Below, piece after piece: positions 17,365-26,814 of a stretch of DNA of 64,000 nucleotides. Origin of the DNA: Streptosporangiaceae bacterium NEAU-GS5 (GTDB lineage: Bacteria; Actinomycetota; Actinomycetes; Streptosporangiales; Streptosporangiaceae). The stretch spans positions 1 through 64,000 of the forward strand of contig JAGFNW010000017.1 in assembly GCA_017592665.1 (NCBI GenBank), written 5' to 3'. The notes below the pieces were generated by a model. The model was not told the DNA's origin and ran no database searches. It worked only from the letters and a program-made list of their open reading frames with translations. The first letter of the stretch is position 1. Each line of letters opens with the position of its first letter. Made by a program: the position numbers and the translations under genes.

Positions 17365-18666
17365 ATGCGGCTCTCGGTGGACTACGCCTCCGACCGGTGC
17401 GGTACGACGGATCTCGCGTGGGGCCAGCGAGCCGTGTGGGGCGCCATCCACGACGTCGGGCCGGACAACTCGCCCTATTTCAACGTTCCCCGGCTGCTTC
17501 GCGTCCCGCGCGCGGGCGGTCCGCGCCATCCCATGGCGGCCGCCTCCGCCCTCGCCGAGGTGATGGCCCGGCATGACGCCCTGCGGTCGCGGGTGCGGCT
17601 CGGCGAGGCCGGGCCGTATCAGGAGGTGACCGCGAGCGGCACTCTCTCGGTCGAGACGGTCGAGGCGGCGCGCGGCGAGGTGGACGAGGCCGCCGACGAG
17701 CTGCTGACCCGCCTGGCCGGGCGCTCCTTCGGTGACGACGAGCCGCCGTTACGCGCCGGCCTGGTGACCGAGGACGGCGCGGTCACCCACATCGCCTTCG
17801 CCATCAGCCACGTCGTCGCCGACTGGCGCGCCGCCGACGTGGTCGTGCGCGACCTGCGGACGGCGCTGCTGCGCGGCGCGATCACGCACCGGCCGTCGTG
17901 GCAGCTGCTCGATCTCGTCCGCGAGGAGAAGACGGCGTCGGCGCGCTCCGACCGGGCCGTGACGATGTGGGAGGACCTGCTGCGGAGCGTCCCGTCCGCC
18001 ACGTTCCCCGACGAGGTCGGCACGGCCGCGAGCCCGCGGTTCGCGCGGGCCGTGCTGGCCTCGCCCGCGCTCAATCACGCGGCGCACGTGCTGGCACGCC
18101 GCACGGGCGTCAGCACGGCCACGGTCCTGCTCGTGGCGGTCACCATGCTGCTGCGCGACCTGACCGGGCACGAGGCGTGCGCCATCACGCCGATCGTGCA
18201 CAACAGGTTCAACGGCCGGACGCAGGACCTGGTCACCAGCCTCGACCAGCTCGGATTGTTCACCCTCGGCCCGGTGGGCGGGCTCGCCGAGACGCTCGTG
18301 CACGCCTATCCGGCGGTCCTGGCCTCCTACCGCCACGCCCGCTACAACTCGCTGGATCTGCAGGCGATGATCGACCGGGTGAGCGCCGACCGCGGCGTCT
18401 CCATGTTCCCGTCCTGCTGCTTCAACGACCTTCGCCCGGGCGAGGACCCCGGCACGCCCGCCCGCGGAGACGGGGAGTCCGAGCTGGATTGGCTGCCCGG
18501 CGGCGATCAGCGCAGCTGCGCGTTCTGCGTGGATCTGATGCGCTGGAAGGGGACGCTCGGGGTGGCGCTGAGCGCCGACACGGCCCGCCTGCCGGCGGGC
18601 GAGATGGAGTCCCTGCTGCTCCGGCTGGAGTCGGTGGTGGCCGACGCGGCCTACGCCTTGTCGTAA
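17365..18666 (+). CDS. Stand-alone NRPS condensation-domain protein
   Basis: A 433-aa protein of the condensation (C) superfamily. WGQRAVW near the N-terminus corresponds to core C1, and FAISHVVADW is the catalytic HHxxxDG motif with Ser in place of the first His but the second His and the Asp kept. The C-terminal half is recognisable but divergent. Start ATG 17365 with GAAGGAG four bases upstream. Free-standing C proteins can form amide or ester bonds with a carrier-bound partner or can be inactive. The NRPS gene follows after 76 bases, so it probably acts on the glycyl carrier or on the product release step. Confidence 0.8.
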   Translation: MRLSVDYASDRCGTTDLAWGQRAVWGAIHDVGPDNSPYFNVPRLLRVPRAGGPRHPMAAASALAEVMARHDALRSRVRLGEAGPYQEVTASGTLSVETVEAARGEVDEAADELLTRLAGRSFGDDEPPLRAGLVTEDGAVTHIAFAISHVVADWRAADVVVRDLRTALLRGAITHRPSWQLLDLVREEKTASARSDRAVTMWEDLLRSVPSATFPDEVGTAASPRFARAVLASPALNHAAHVLARRTGVSTATVLLVAVTMLLRDLTGHEACAITPIVHNRFNGRTQDLVTSLDQLGLFTLGPVGGLAETLVHAYPAVLASYRHARYNSLDLQAMIDRVSADRGVSMFPSCCFNDLRPGEDPGTPARGDGESELDWLPGGDQRSCAFCVDLMRWKGTLGVALSADTARLPAGEMESLLLRLESVVADAAYALS

Positions 18667-18703
18667 GTGCTTCTAGGCAAGCGGAGGCGCTGGCCGTACT
18701 ATC

Positions 18704-18717
18704 TGGGAGCGCTCCCA
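18704..18717. promoter_or_regulatory. Perfect CebR-type operator upstream of the NRPS gene
   Basis: TGGGAGCGCTCCCA is a perfect 14-bp palindrome, identical to the consensus site of the cellobiose repressor CebR (LacI family) of Streptomyces. It sits 25 bases before the NRPS start. In Streptomyces scabies CebR sites control the thaxtomin NRPS cluster. No cebR-like repressor beside it is visible; the only LacI gene in the window has its own, different palindrome. Confidence 0.75.
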
Positions 18718-18742
18718 CGCCACGGCTCTTTGGACGGAATGT

Positions 18743-21700
18743 GTGACGGACTTACCTTTATCGGCAGCCCAGGAACGCCTCTGGTTCCTGCAGCAGGTCG
18801 ACCCGGCCGACCCCTCGCACCACATCTCGCACAACGCCCGGGTCACCGGCCCGCTCGACGCGGCGGCGCTGACCGCGGCGCTCGGGGAGATCGTGGCGCG
18901 GCACGACGCGCTCCGCGCCCGGTTCCCCCTGCGGGACGACGTCCCCGTGCAGGTCATCGACTCCTACGACGGCTTCGAGCTGGAACGCGTCAATCACACC
19001 GGCGGTCCGGTCGAGGCGCTGGCGGGCGCGCTGGTCGACCGGCCGTTCGACCTGACGCGGGACCGGCTGATCCGGGCCACGCTCATCGCGGTCGGGCCGG
19101 AGGATCACGTCCTGAGCGTGGTGATGCACCACATCGTCGGCGACCTCCAGTCGTTCGCCGTGCTGCTGAGCGAGCTGTCGCAGTTGTATGAAGCGTTCAT
19201 CGCGGGCCTGCCGTCGCCGCTGCCGCCCCTCGCCGCCCAGTGGGCCGACGTGCAGCAGATTCCCGACAGCCCCGAAGACCTTGCGTACTGGAAACGGGAG
19301 CTGGCCGAGGTGCCGCCCCTGGAGGTGGCGACCGACCGGCCGCGCCCGTTGATCGCGACCAGTGACAGCGCCCTCTATGAGCACTCGCTTCCGGTCTCCG
19401 TCGCGAAGGCGTTCACGAAGTTCGCGCGGTCACAGCGATGCACGCCGTTCATGGCGCTGATCACGGTCTATCAGGCGCTGCTGGCCGGCCGCAGCGGCCA
19501 GCAGGACTTCTGTATCGGCTTCGCGACCGGAGGCCGGGACAAGATCGAATACGAGCGGCTCATCGGCTGCTTCGTGAACACCGTCGTCCTGCGGTGCGAC
19601 CTGTCCGGGGACCCGTCCTTCAGCGAGCTGCTGGCGAGGACGAGGAGCCGGCTGCTGGAGGGGCGCAACCATCAGCGGCTGCAGTTCGGGCGCGTGCTCA
19701 ACGAGCTCGGGCTGGAGCGCGACCTCAGCCGCACTCCGCTGTTCCAGACCACCTTCGGCATGAACTACGGCCTCGGCGAGCACGTCATCCGGCTCGCCCA
19801 CACCGAGTGCCGGTGGATCAAGGCAGGTTTCGCGCACTCGCCCCTCGAGCTCCGCCTCGACGTCATGGAACGCCGCGGCGAGTGGCAGTTGCTGCTGGTC
19901 TACAACCGCGGCCTGTTCGACGAGGACACGATCGCCGGCTACATCCGCGATTACGAGTCGATGCTGATGCGGATCGCCGAAGACCCGGAGATCCGGATCT
20001 CCCGGCTGATCGCCCCGGCCGGCGCGGAGCGCGACCGGCTGCTGAACCGGTGGAACCAGGCCCTGCCGCCCGACCTCACGCTGTTCGCCGACCTGTTCGC
20101 GGCGCAGGTGCGGGCCCGGCCGGACGCGGTGGCGGTCGGCGCGGGCCCGGAGCGGCTGACGTACGCGCAGGTGGACCGGCGTGCCGACGCGCTGGCGGCC
20201 CGGCTGGGGGTACGCCGGGGCGAGCGGATCGCCGTGTGCCTGCCGCGCACGGCCGACCTGGTGCCGGTCCTGCTGGGAGTTCACCGGGCGGGGGCCGCCT
20301 ACGTGCCCCTCGACCCCGACTATCCCGGCGAGCGGCTGCGGTTCGTGCTGTCCGACAGCGCCGCCTCGCTCGTGGTGGCCACCCGCGAGACGGCCGCCGC
20401 CCTGCCGCCCCATGCCCTGCCGACCCTGCTGACGGACGAGCCGTCCGAGGACGGCGCCCCGCCCCGGCTCGAGGCGCACGGCGGCGACACGGCCTACGTG
20501 CTGTACACCTCCGGGTCGACGGGCCGCCCGAAGGGCGTGATGGTGCCGCACGCCGCGCTCGGCAACTTCCTTGCCGGGATGCGCGACCTGATCGGATCCG
20601 GCCCCGGCGACGTCTGGCTCGGCGTCACGTCGCTGTCGTTCGACATCTGCGGGCTGGAGCTCTATCTGCCGCTCGCGACCGGCGGCCGGGTGGAGATCTG
20701 CGACGCCGCGACCGCCCGCGACGGGCACGCTCAGACGCGGCTCATCAAGACCGCCGGAGTGACCCACGTGCAGACCACCCCGTCCGGGTGGCGGATGCTG
20801 CTGGACTGCGGCTTCGACGAGCCCGCGATCACCGGGCTGGTCGGCGGCGAGGCGCTCACCACCGAGCTCGCGGCCCGCCTCGACGCCGCCGTGGGGCGCC
20901 TGATCAACGTGTACGGCCCGACCGAGACCACGATCTGGTCGACCTCCTGGTCCGTCCCGCACGAGCCACGCGCCGTCCGGCTGGGCGACCCGATCCGGGG
21001 CACGCAGATCTATGTGGTGGATGACCAGCTGGAGCCGGTGCGGACCGGAGTGCCGGGCGAGCTGGTGATCGGCGGGGCCGGGGTCAGCCTGGGCTACCTC
21101 GGGCGGCCCGCGCTCACGGCCGAGCGCTTCACGCCCGACCCGTACGGCACGCCCGGCGGGCGCCTCTACCGCACGGGCGACGTCGTCCGCCGTCTCCCCG
21201 ACGGAGGGATCGAGTACGTCGGCCGCCGCGACAACCAGGTCAAGATCCGTGGATACCGGATCGAGCTGGGCGAGGTCGAATCGGCCTGCGAGGCCATCCC
21301 CGGGGTCGACCAGGCCATCGCCGCCGCGCACGACGACAACCTGATCGTCTACCTGGTCGGCGCCGCCGAGCCCGAGCACGTGCGGGCCACGCTGGCCGAA
21401 CGCCTGCCCGGATACCTGGTGCCGGCCCGTCTCATCCCCCTGGACGCGCTGCCGCTGACCCCGAACGGCAAGCTCGACCGGAGCGCCCTGCCCGCCCCGT
21501 CGGCCGAACGCTCGGAGTTCGTGCCCCCGCGAAGCGACGCCGAGCAGCTGATCGCCGACATCTGGTGCGAGGTCCTCGGCCTGGATCAGGTCGGCGCCCT
21601 TGACGACTTCTACCGCCTCGGCGGCCACTCCCTGCTCGCCGTGCGGGTGAGCGCCCGGATCCTCGGCACGGCCGGCGTCGAGCTGCCCATCCTCGACCTG

Positions 21701-21814
21701 TTCACCAACCGCACGGTCGCCACCCTGGCCGCCCACATCGAGCAGCTGCTCATCGCCGAACTGTCCCAGCTGTCCGTCGAAGAGGTCGAGCGCCAACTCG
21801 ACACCCACCGCTGA
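18743..21814 (+). CDS. Non-ribosomal peptide synthetase module C-A-PCP, predicted to activate glycine
   Basis: A 1023-aa single module. Condensation domain about 1-430 with VMHHIVGDL (His129, His130, Asp134). Adenylation domain about 455-860 with YTSGSTGRPKG, NVYGPTETT, YRTGDVV and NGKLDR. Carrier domain about 880-1000 with LGGHSLL, where Ser963 would carry phosphopantetheine. Reading the specificity code by alignment to GrsA gives D-I-L-Q-L-G-V-I-W-K, one change from the classic glycine code DILQLGLIWK. There is no thioesterase, epimerase or reductase domain, so release needs another enzyme, perhaps the adjacent condensation protein. A CebR-type site precedes the GTG start. Confidence 0.93.
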   Translation: MTDLPLSAAQERLWFLQQVDPADPSHHISHNARVTGPLDAAALTAALGEIVARHDALRARFPLRDDVPVQVIDSYDGFELERVNHTGGPVEALAGALVDRPFDLTRDRLIRATLIAVGPEDHVLSVVMHHIVGDLQSFAVLLSELSQLYEAFIAGLPSPLPPLAAQWADVQQIPDSPEDLAYWKRELAEVPPLEVATDRPRPLIATSDSALYEHSLPVSVAKAFTKFARSQRCTPFMALITVYQALLAGRSGQQDFCIGFATGGRDKIEYERLIGCFVNTVVLRCDLSGDPSFSELLARTRSRLLEGRNHQRLQFGRVLNELGLERDLSRTPLFQTTFGMNYGLGEHVIRLAHTECRWIKAGFAHSPLELRLDVMERRGEWQLLLVYNRGLFDEDTIAGYIRDYESMLMRIAEDPEIRISRLIAPAGAERDRLLNRWNQALPPDLTLFADLFAAQVRARPDAVAVGAGPERLTYAQVDRRADALAARLGVRRGERIAVCLPRTADLVPVLLGVHRAGAAYVPLDPDYPGERLRFVLSDSAASLVVATRETAAALPPHALPTLLTDEPSEDGAPPRLEAHGGDTAYVLYTSGSTGRPKGVMVPHAALGNFLAGMRDLIGSGPGDVWLGVTSLSFDICGLELYLPLATGGRVEICDAATARDGHAQTRLIKTAGVTHVQTTPSGWRMLLDCGFDEPAITGLVGGEALTTELAARLDAAVGRLINVYGPTETTIWSTSWSVPHEPRAVRLGDPIRGTQIYVVDDQLEPVRTGVPGELVIGGAGVSLGYLGRPALTAERFTPDPYGTPGGRLYRTGDVVRRLPDGGIEYVGRRDNQVKIRGYRIELGEVESACEAIPGVDQAIAAAHDDNLIVYLVGAAEPEHVRATLAERLPGYLVPARLIPLDALPLTPNGKLDRSALPAPSAERSEFVPPRSDAEQLIADIWCEVLGLDQVGALDDFYRLGGHSLLAVRVSARILGTAGVELPILDLFTNRTVATLAAHIEQLLIAELSQLSVEEVERQLDTHR

Positions 21815-21836
21815 CTTTTATCGATTTCGACAAAAC

Positions 21837-21851
21837 TTGGCTCGAAGCCAA
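21837..21851. promoter_or_regulatory. Inverted repeat between the NRPS and ROK genes
   Basis: TTGGCT-CGA-AGCCAA is a perfect inverted repeat in an AT-richer gap, about 90 bases before the ROK regulator start. It could be the ROK operator or a weak NRPS terminator; the position favours an operator. Confidence 0.45.
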
Positions 21852-21938
21852 AAGAAGGTCTTCACGAGGCAGCGGAAGTGCGGTACGTTCCAGGCGAATC
21901 GCTTGGGACCGAGCAAGCGCTCCCTCAAGGAGTGGTGG

Positions 21939-23189
21939 GTGAAGACGAACCGGCCGGAGAACGCGCATCAGGCGGCACTGCTGCGCCTGTTGCGCGACGG
22001 GCCCCGATCACGGGCCGAGCTCGCCGACCTCACCGCCGAGCCGGCCACACCGGCCGGCGCCCCCGTGACGCCTCCGCCACCCGGGGCCGCCTTCGGCCAC
22101 CCGTGGCGGATGTCCCGGTCGAAGCTCAACGCCGAGCTCGACCGGCTGGTGGAGCTGGGGCTGGCCGAGCCGGACGGCCTCGCGGCGTCCCGGGGAGGCC
22201 GCCGATCCAGCCGCGTACGGCTGTCGCACGCCACCCGCTTCGCCGGGATCGACATCGGGGCGACCTCGGTCGACGTGGCGGTCACCGACGGCGAGCTCCG
22301 CGTGCTCGGCCACGTGAGCGAGCCGTGCGACGTGCGGCTCGGCCCGGCCCACGTGCTGGACCGGGTGCTCACGCTCGCCGGGAAGCTGAAGGAGCAGGGG
22401 CTGTTCACCCAGCTCCACGGCACCGGAATCGGGGTGCCAGGCCCGGTCAGCTTCGCGGAAGGGGTCCCGGTCGTGCCACCGATCATGCCGGGCTGGGACC
22501 GTTATCCGGTCCGCGAGACGGTCAGCCAGGAGCTCGGCTGCCCGGCCATGCTGGACAACGACGTCAACATCATGGCTCTCGGGGAGTTGCACGCCGGGCT
22601 GGCACGCCAGGTGGACGACTTCCTGCTCGTGAAGATCGGCACAGGCATCGGCTGCGGCATCGTGGTCGACGGCAAGATCTATCGTGGCGTTTCCGGCAGC
22701 GCGGGAGACATCGGGCACATCCGGGTCGACGAGCTCGGCCCAGTGTGCGCGTGTGGCAACACCGGCTGCCTGGAGGCCTACTTCGGCGGAGCCGCCCTGG
22801 CCGGTCAGGCCCAGGCCGCGGCGCGCGCGGGGGCCTCGCCGTATCTGGCGGAGCGGCTGGCCACGGCCGGCGCGCTGTCCGCCGAGGATGTGGCCGCGGC
22901 CGCGGCGCAGGGCGACGTGGCGGCGATCCAGCTCATCAGGGACGGCGGGCAGCGCGTCGGCCAGGTCCTGGCCGGATTGGTCAGCTTCTTCAACCCAGGG
23001 CTCGTGATCATCGCGGGCGGGGTGGCCCGGCTGGGCCACGTCCTGCTCGCGGAGATCAGGAGCGTCGTCTACCGCAGGTCGCTCCCCCTGGCCACCGGCA
23101 ACCTGCCCATCGTCCTCTCCGAACTGGAGGACGCCGCGGGGGTCGTGGGGGCGGCCCGCCTCATCAGCGACCACGTTTATTCCGCCTGA
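21939..23189 (+). CDS. ROK-family transcriptional regulator
   Basis: A 416-aa protein starting at GTG 21939, 6 bases after AAGGAG. An N-terminal winged helix (about 1-85, HQAALLRLLRDGPRSRAELADL) is interrupted by a Pro-rich insert. A ROK sugar-kinase-like domain follows with GIDIGATSVDVAV, LDNDVNIMALGEL, KIGTGIGCGIVVDG and the zinc-binding CACGNTGCLEAY motif. Regulators of this type repress sugar-uptake operons until the sugar or a derivative binds. It heads the next five-gene import and catabolic operon. Confidence 0.9.
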   Translation: MKTNRPENAHQAALLRLLRDGPRSRAELADLTAEPATPAGAPVTPPPPGAAFGHPWRMSRSKLNAELDRLVELGLAEPDGLAASRGGRRSSRVRLSHATRFAGIDIGATSVDVAVTDGELRVLGHVSEPCDVRLGPAHVLDRVLTLAGKLKEQGLFTQLHGTGIGVPGPVSFAEGVPVVPPIMPGWDRYPVRETVSQELGCPAMLDNDVNIMALGELHAGLARQVDDFLLVKIGTGIGCGIVVDGKIYRGVSGSAGDIGHIRVDELGPVCACGNTGCLEAYFGGAALAGQAQAAARAGASPYLAERLATAGALSAEDVAAAAAQGDVAAIQLIRDGGQRVGQVLAGLVSFFNPGLVIIAGGVARLGHVLLAEIRSVVYRRSLPLATGNLPIVLSELEDAAGVVGAARLISDHVYSA

Positions 23190-23279
23190 CATCCGCTCGA
23201 CCCGACATCCCGCGCAACGGCCCCGCGTCCGGGCCCGTGGCACCGTCCGTGAATCCCTCAATCAACCCCTGAGGACGCG

Positions 23280-24764
23280 ATGCTGGAAGTACGCAACATC
23301 GTCAAACACTTCCCCGGGGTGCGCGCGCTCGACGGCGTCGACCTCGACGTACGCGCCGGCGAGGTGCACTGCCTGCTCGGCCAGAACGGCGCGGGCAAGT
23401 CGACCCTCATCAAGATCCTCGCGGGCGCGCACCAGCCCGACTCCGGGACCATCTCCTTCGACGACAAACCCATCCGGCTGGCCACCCCGACCGCCGCCAT
23501 GCGGGCCGGGATCGCCACCATCTACCAGGAGCTCGACCTGGTCGACGGGTTGAGCGTGGCCGAGAACGTGTTCCTCGGCCACGAGCACTCGCGGTTCGGC
23601 TTCAACCGGCGCGGCGAGAGCCGCCGCGCGACGGCAGGGCTGCTGGCCCGGCTGGGGCATCCGGAGATCCCGCCGGACGCCGAGGTGGGCGGGCTCTCCC
23701 CGGCCGCCAAGCAGATCGTCAGCATGGCGCGCGCCCTGTCGCACGACGCCCGGCTGATCATCATGGACGAGCCGTCGGCCGCGCTCGCCCACGACGAGGT
23801 GGCCAACCTCTTCCGGATCATCCGGGATCTGGCCGCGCACGGCGTCTCGGTCGTCTACATCTCGCACCGGCTCGAGGAGATCCGCGAGATCGGCGACCGG
23901 GTGACCGTGCTCAAGGACGGGCGGGCGGTCGCGTCCGGGCTGCCCGCCCACGACACCCCCACCCGCGAGATCGTCTCGTTGATGACGGGACGCTCCATCG
24001 AGCACGCCTTCCCCGACCGCACCGGCGCCGAGTTCGGCGACGATGTCCTGCGCGTCACCGAGCTCACGATCCCCGGCGTCGTCGACCGGGTGTCGTTCAC
24101 GGTGCGGGCCGGGGAGATCGTGGGTCTCGCGGGCCTGGTCGGCTCCGGCCGGTCCGAGATTCTCGAGGCCGTGTACGGCGCCCGGCCCGCGTCCGGGACG
24201 GTCACGGTCAGGGGCCGTCCCGTACGCGGGGGGCCGCACGGCGCGGTCCGCCTCGGCCTCGGGCTCGCCCCCGAAGAGCGAAAGGCGCAGGCGCTGCTGC
24301 TGGACCAGAGCGTCGCCGCCAACATCACGCTGGCCACGCTCGGCAACCACGCCCGCTTCGGCTGGATCGACCGGCGCGGCGAGCGTGCCGCGGCCCGGCG
24401 GCTCATCGAGACCCTCGACGTACGACCTCCGGACCTCGACCGGCCCATCCGGACGCTGTCGGGCGGCAACCAGCAGAAGGCCGTGCTGGCCCGCTGGCTC
24501 GCCGAGGACAGGACCGTCCTGCTGCTGGACGAGCCGACCCGCGGCGTCGACGTGGGGGCCAGAGCGGAGCTGTACGCCCTGATCAACCGGCTGGCCGGGC
24601 AGGGCATCGCGATCCTGCTGGTCTCCAGCGAGGTCCCCGAGGTCCTCGGGCTGGCCGACCGGGTCCTGGTGATCCGCGACGGCCGGATCATCCATCAGGC
24701 CCCGGCGGCGGACCTCGACGAGCACGCCGTCCTCGACATGATCATGGAAGGGAGCGCGCTGTGA
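23280..24764 (+). CDS. Sugar ABC transporter ATP-binding protein
   Basis: A 494-aa double-ATPase of the RbsA/XylG type. The first domain has GQNGAGKST and LIIMDEPSAALAHDE. The second has the degenerate Walker [25 protein letters not shown] and VLLLDEPTRGVDVG. It is a paralogue of the rhamnose ATPase in the same window. It begins 90 bases after the ROK gene and overlaps the permease by 4 bases (GTGA). Confidence 0.9.
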   Translation: MLEVRNIVKHFPGVRALDGVDLDVRAGEVHCLLGQNGAGKSTLIKILAGAHQPDSGTISFDDKPIRLATPTAAMRAGIATIYQELDLVDGLSVAENVFLGHEHSRFGFNRRGESRRATAGLLARLGHPEIPPDAEVGGLSPAAKQIVSMARALSHDARLIIMDEPSAALAHDEVANLFRIIRDLAAHGVSVVYISHRLEEIREIGDRVTVLKDGRAVASGLPAHDTPTREIVSLMTGRSIEHAFPDRTGAEFGDDVLRVTELTIPGVVDRVSFTVRAGEIVGLAGLVGSGRSEILEAVYGARPASGTVTVRGRPVRGGPHGAVRLGLGLAPEERKAQALLLDQSVAANITLATLGNHARFGWIDRRGERAAARRLIETLDVRPPDLDRPIRTLSGGNQQKAVLARWLAEDRTVLLLDEPTRGVDVGARAELYALINRLAGQGIAILLVSSEVPEVLGLADRVLVIRDGRIIHQAPAADLDEHAVLDMIMEGSAL

Positions 24765-25756
24765 TCGACACCCGGCAGCGCGGGAACGTGGCGGGCCGCG
24801 AGGCCGTCTGGCGCCGGATCACCGGCACACGGCACGCGGGGCTGGTCGTCGCGCTCGCCCTGCTCGCGGTGATCGGGCTGGTCACGGTGCCCGACACCTT
24901 CGCCACGTCGTCGAACCTCGTCAGCATCCTCGCCCTGGCCTCCACCATCGGCGTGATCACGGTCGGCATGACCTTCGTGATCATCGGCGGCGGCATCGAC
25001 CTGTCGGTCGGCGCCGTCATGGCGCTGGCCAGCGTCTGGGGCACCACTCTCGCCACCCAGTCGTACGGCCCGGCCGTCATGGTGCTCTGCGCCGTCCTGG
25101 TCGGCGCCGGCGCGGGCCTGGTCAACGGGGTGCTCGTGGCGTACGGGCGGCTGGTGCCGTTCATCGCGACGCTGGCCATGCTGGTCGCGGCGCGCGGCCT
25201 GGCGCAGCGCATCTCGGAGAAGAAGACCCAGCTCGTGCAGAGCGCCAACGACGTGATCGTGAGCCTCTCGACCACGCGGTGGCTCGGGCTGCCGCTGCTG
25301 GTCTTCCTGTTCGCGCTGGTCGTGGTGGTCGGCTGGCTGGTGCTGAACCGCACCACCTTCGGCCGCCGCACCTATGCGGTAGGCGGCAACCCGGAGGCCG
25401 CGAGGCTCGCCGGCATCAACATCCGCCGCCACACGATGTACCTCTACGCCCTGTCCGGCCTGTGCTGCGGCATCGCCGCGGTGATCATCATGGCCCGGAC
25501 GACGACCGGGTCGTCCACCCACGGCGACCTGTACGAACTGGACGCGATCGCCGCCGTCATCATCGGCGGCACGCTGCTCAGCGGCGGCCGCGGCACGATC
25601 ACCGGATCCATCCTCGGCCTGCTCATCTTCACCGTCATCACCAACCTGTTCATTCTCAACGGCCTCGACACGAGCGACCAGCTCATCGCCAAGGGCTTGA
25701 TCATCGTGATCGCCGTTCTGCTCCAACGTCGCAACGCCCTCGGAGGCACGTCATGA
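24761..25756 (+). CDS. Sugar ABC transporter permease
   Basis: A 331-aa BPD_transp_2-family permease with about nine hydrophobic segments, including IIGGGIDLSVGAVMALAS and GGTLLSGGRGTITGSILG. It is the only permease in the operon, so it should work as a homodimer. The GTG start overlaps the upstream stop, and the end overlaps the binding-protein ATG by 4 bases. Confidence 0.9.
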   Translation: MIDTRQRGNVAGREAVWRRITGTRHAGLVVALALLAVIGLVTVPDTFATSSNLVSILALASTIGVITVGMTFVIIGGGIDLSVGAVMALASVWGTTLATQSYGPAVMVLCAVLVGAGAGLVNGVLVAYGRLVPFIATLAMLVAARGLAQRISEKKTQLVQSANDVIVSLSTTRWLGLPLLVFLFALVVVVGWLVLNRTTFGRRTYAVGGNPEAARLAGINIRRHTMYLYALSGLCCGIAAVIIMARTTTGSSTHGDLYELDAIAAVIIGGTLLSGGRGTITGSILGLLIFTVITNLFILNGLDTSDQLIAKGLIIVIAVLLQRRNALGGTS

Positions 25757-26814
25757 CACAGATCCCCACCCGCCGCGCCTTCTTCGTCGGAGGGGCCGTA
25801 CTGGGCGCCGGAGCCCTCGCGACCGCCTGCACCAGCAACGCCCCCGCCGCCGCGCCGAGTTCGGCCGCCGCCGCACCGCAGCCGGCCGCGACCGGCGGGA
25901 ACGACGCCGCCGGCACCGCGGTGACCATCGGCTTCTCGGCCCCGGCCGCCGACCACGGCTGGATCGCGGCCATCGCGAGGAACGCCGAGTCGGCCGCCAA
26001 GACCTACAGCGACGTCACGTTCAAGCCGGTCGACCCGACCAACGACATCAACCAGCAGATCGCCGCGGTCGAGTCGCTCATCCAGGCGAAGGTCGGCGTC
26101 ATCGTGATGCTGCCCAACGACGGCGAGCAGCTGAACCAGGTGGCGCGGCAGGCCATGGACGCCGGCATCCCCGTGGTCAACCTCGACCGCATCTTCCCCG
26201 ACAAGCTGTCGTACCGGACCTGGATCGGCGGCGACAACTACGGCATGGGCGTGGCCGCCGGCCACTACATCGGCAAGAAGCTCAAGGACAAGGGCGTGTC
26301 CAACCCGGTCATCGTCGAGATCCAGGGCATCGCCACGCTGCCGCTGACCCAGGACCGCAGCAAGGGCTTCGCCGACGCCCTGTCCACGTACGGCTTCACG
26401 GTCACCGCCAAGCAGGACGCCAAGTTCACGGTCGAGACCGGCACCCAGGTCGCGACCAACCTGCTGCAGGCGCACAAGAAGATCGACGCCATGTGGAACC
26501 ACGACGACGACCAGGGCATCGGCGTGCTGGCCGCCATCAAGGAGGCCGGGCGCAACGAGTTCTTCATGGTGGGCGGCGCCGGCTCGGCCAACGCCATGCG
26601 CGACATCCAGTCGGGCAACAGCGTGCTGGAGGCCACCGTCACCTACTCCCCCACGATGGCGTCGTCGGCGATCAAGCTGGCCCGGTTGATCGGCCAGGGC
26701 AAGGGAATGTCCGACCTGGTGGAGAACGAAGTGCCCTCGTCGATCACGCTGGCCTCCGAGACGATCACAAAGGACAACGTCGCCAAGTACATTCAGCTGG
26801 GCTTTGAGTCATGA
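25753..26814 (+). CDS. Sugar ABC transporter substrate-binding lipoprotein
   Basis: A 353-aa ribose-type binding protein. The N-terminus has a twin-arginine (TRRAFF) signal with lipobox Cys at about residue 26 (LATAC), so it may leave through the Tat pathway. A Ala/Pro linker follows, then GFSAPAADHGWIAAI, VMLPNDGEQL, PVVNLDRIF and MWNHDDDQGIGVL. The ligand is probably a sugar or polyol; the downstream dehydrogenase and isomerase suggest an inositol-like or uncommon hexose. ATGA overlaps at both ends. Confidence 0.9.
   Translation: MTQIPTRRAFFVGGAVLGAGALATACTSNAPAAAPSSAAAAPQPAATGGNDAAGTAVTIGFSAPAADHGWIAAIARNAESAAKTYSDVTFKPVDPTNDINQQIAAVESLIQAKVGVIVMLPNDGEQLNQVARQAMDAGIPVVNLDRIFPDKLSYRTWIGGDNYGMGVAAGHYIGKKLKDKGVSNPVIVEIQGIATLPLTQDRSKGFADALSTYGFTVTAKQDAKFTVETGTQVATNLLQAHKKIDAMWNHDDDQGIGVLAAIKEAGRNEFFMVGGAGSANAMRDIQSGNSVLEATVTYSPTMASSAIKLARLIGQGKGMSDLVENEVPSSITLASETITKDNVAKYIQLGFES

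Noticed and set aside
19430-21808. Long minus-strand frame opposite the NRPS gene
   Set aside because: Mirror of NRPS codons; the plus-strand protein has full domain structure.
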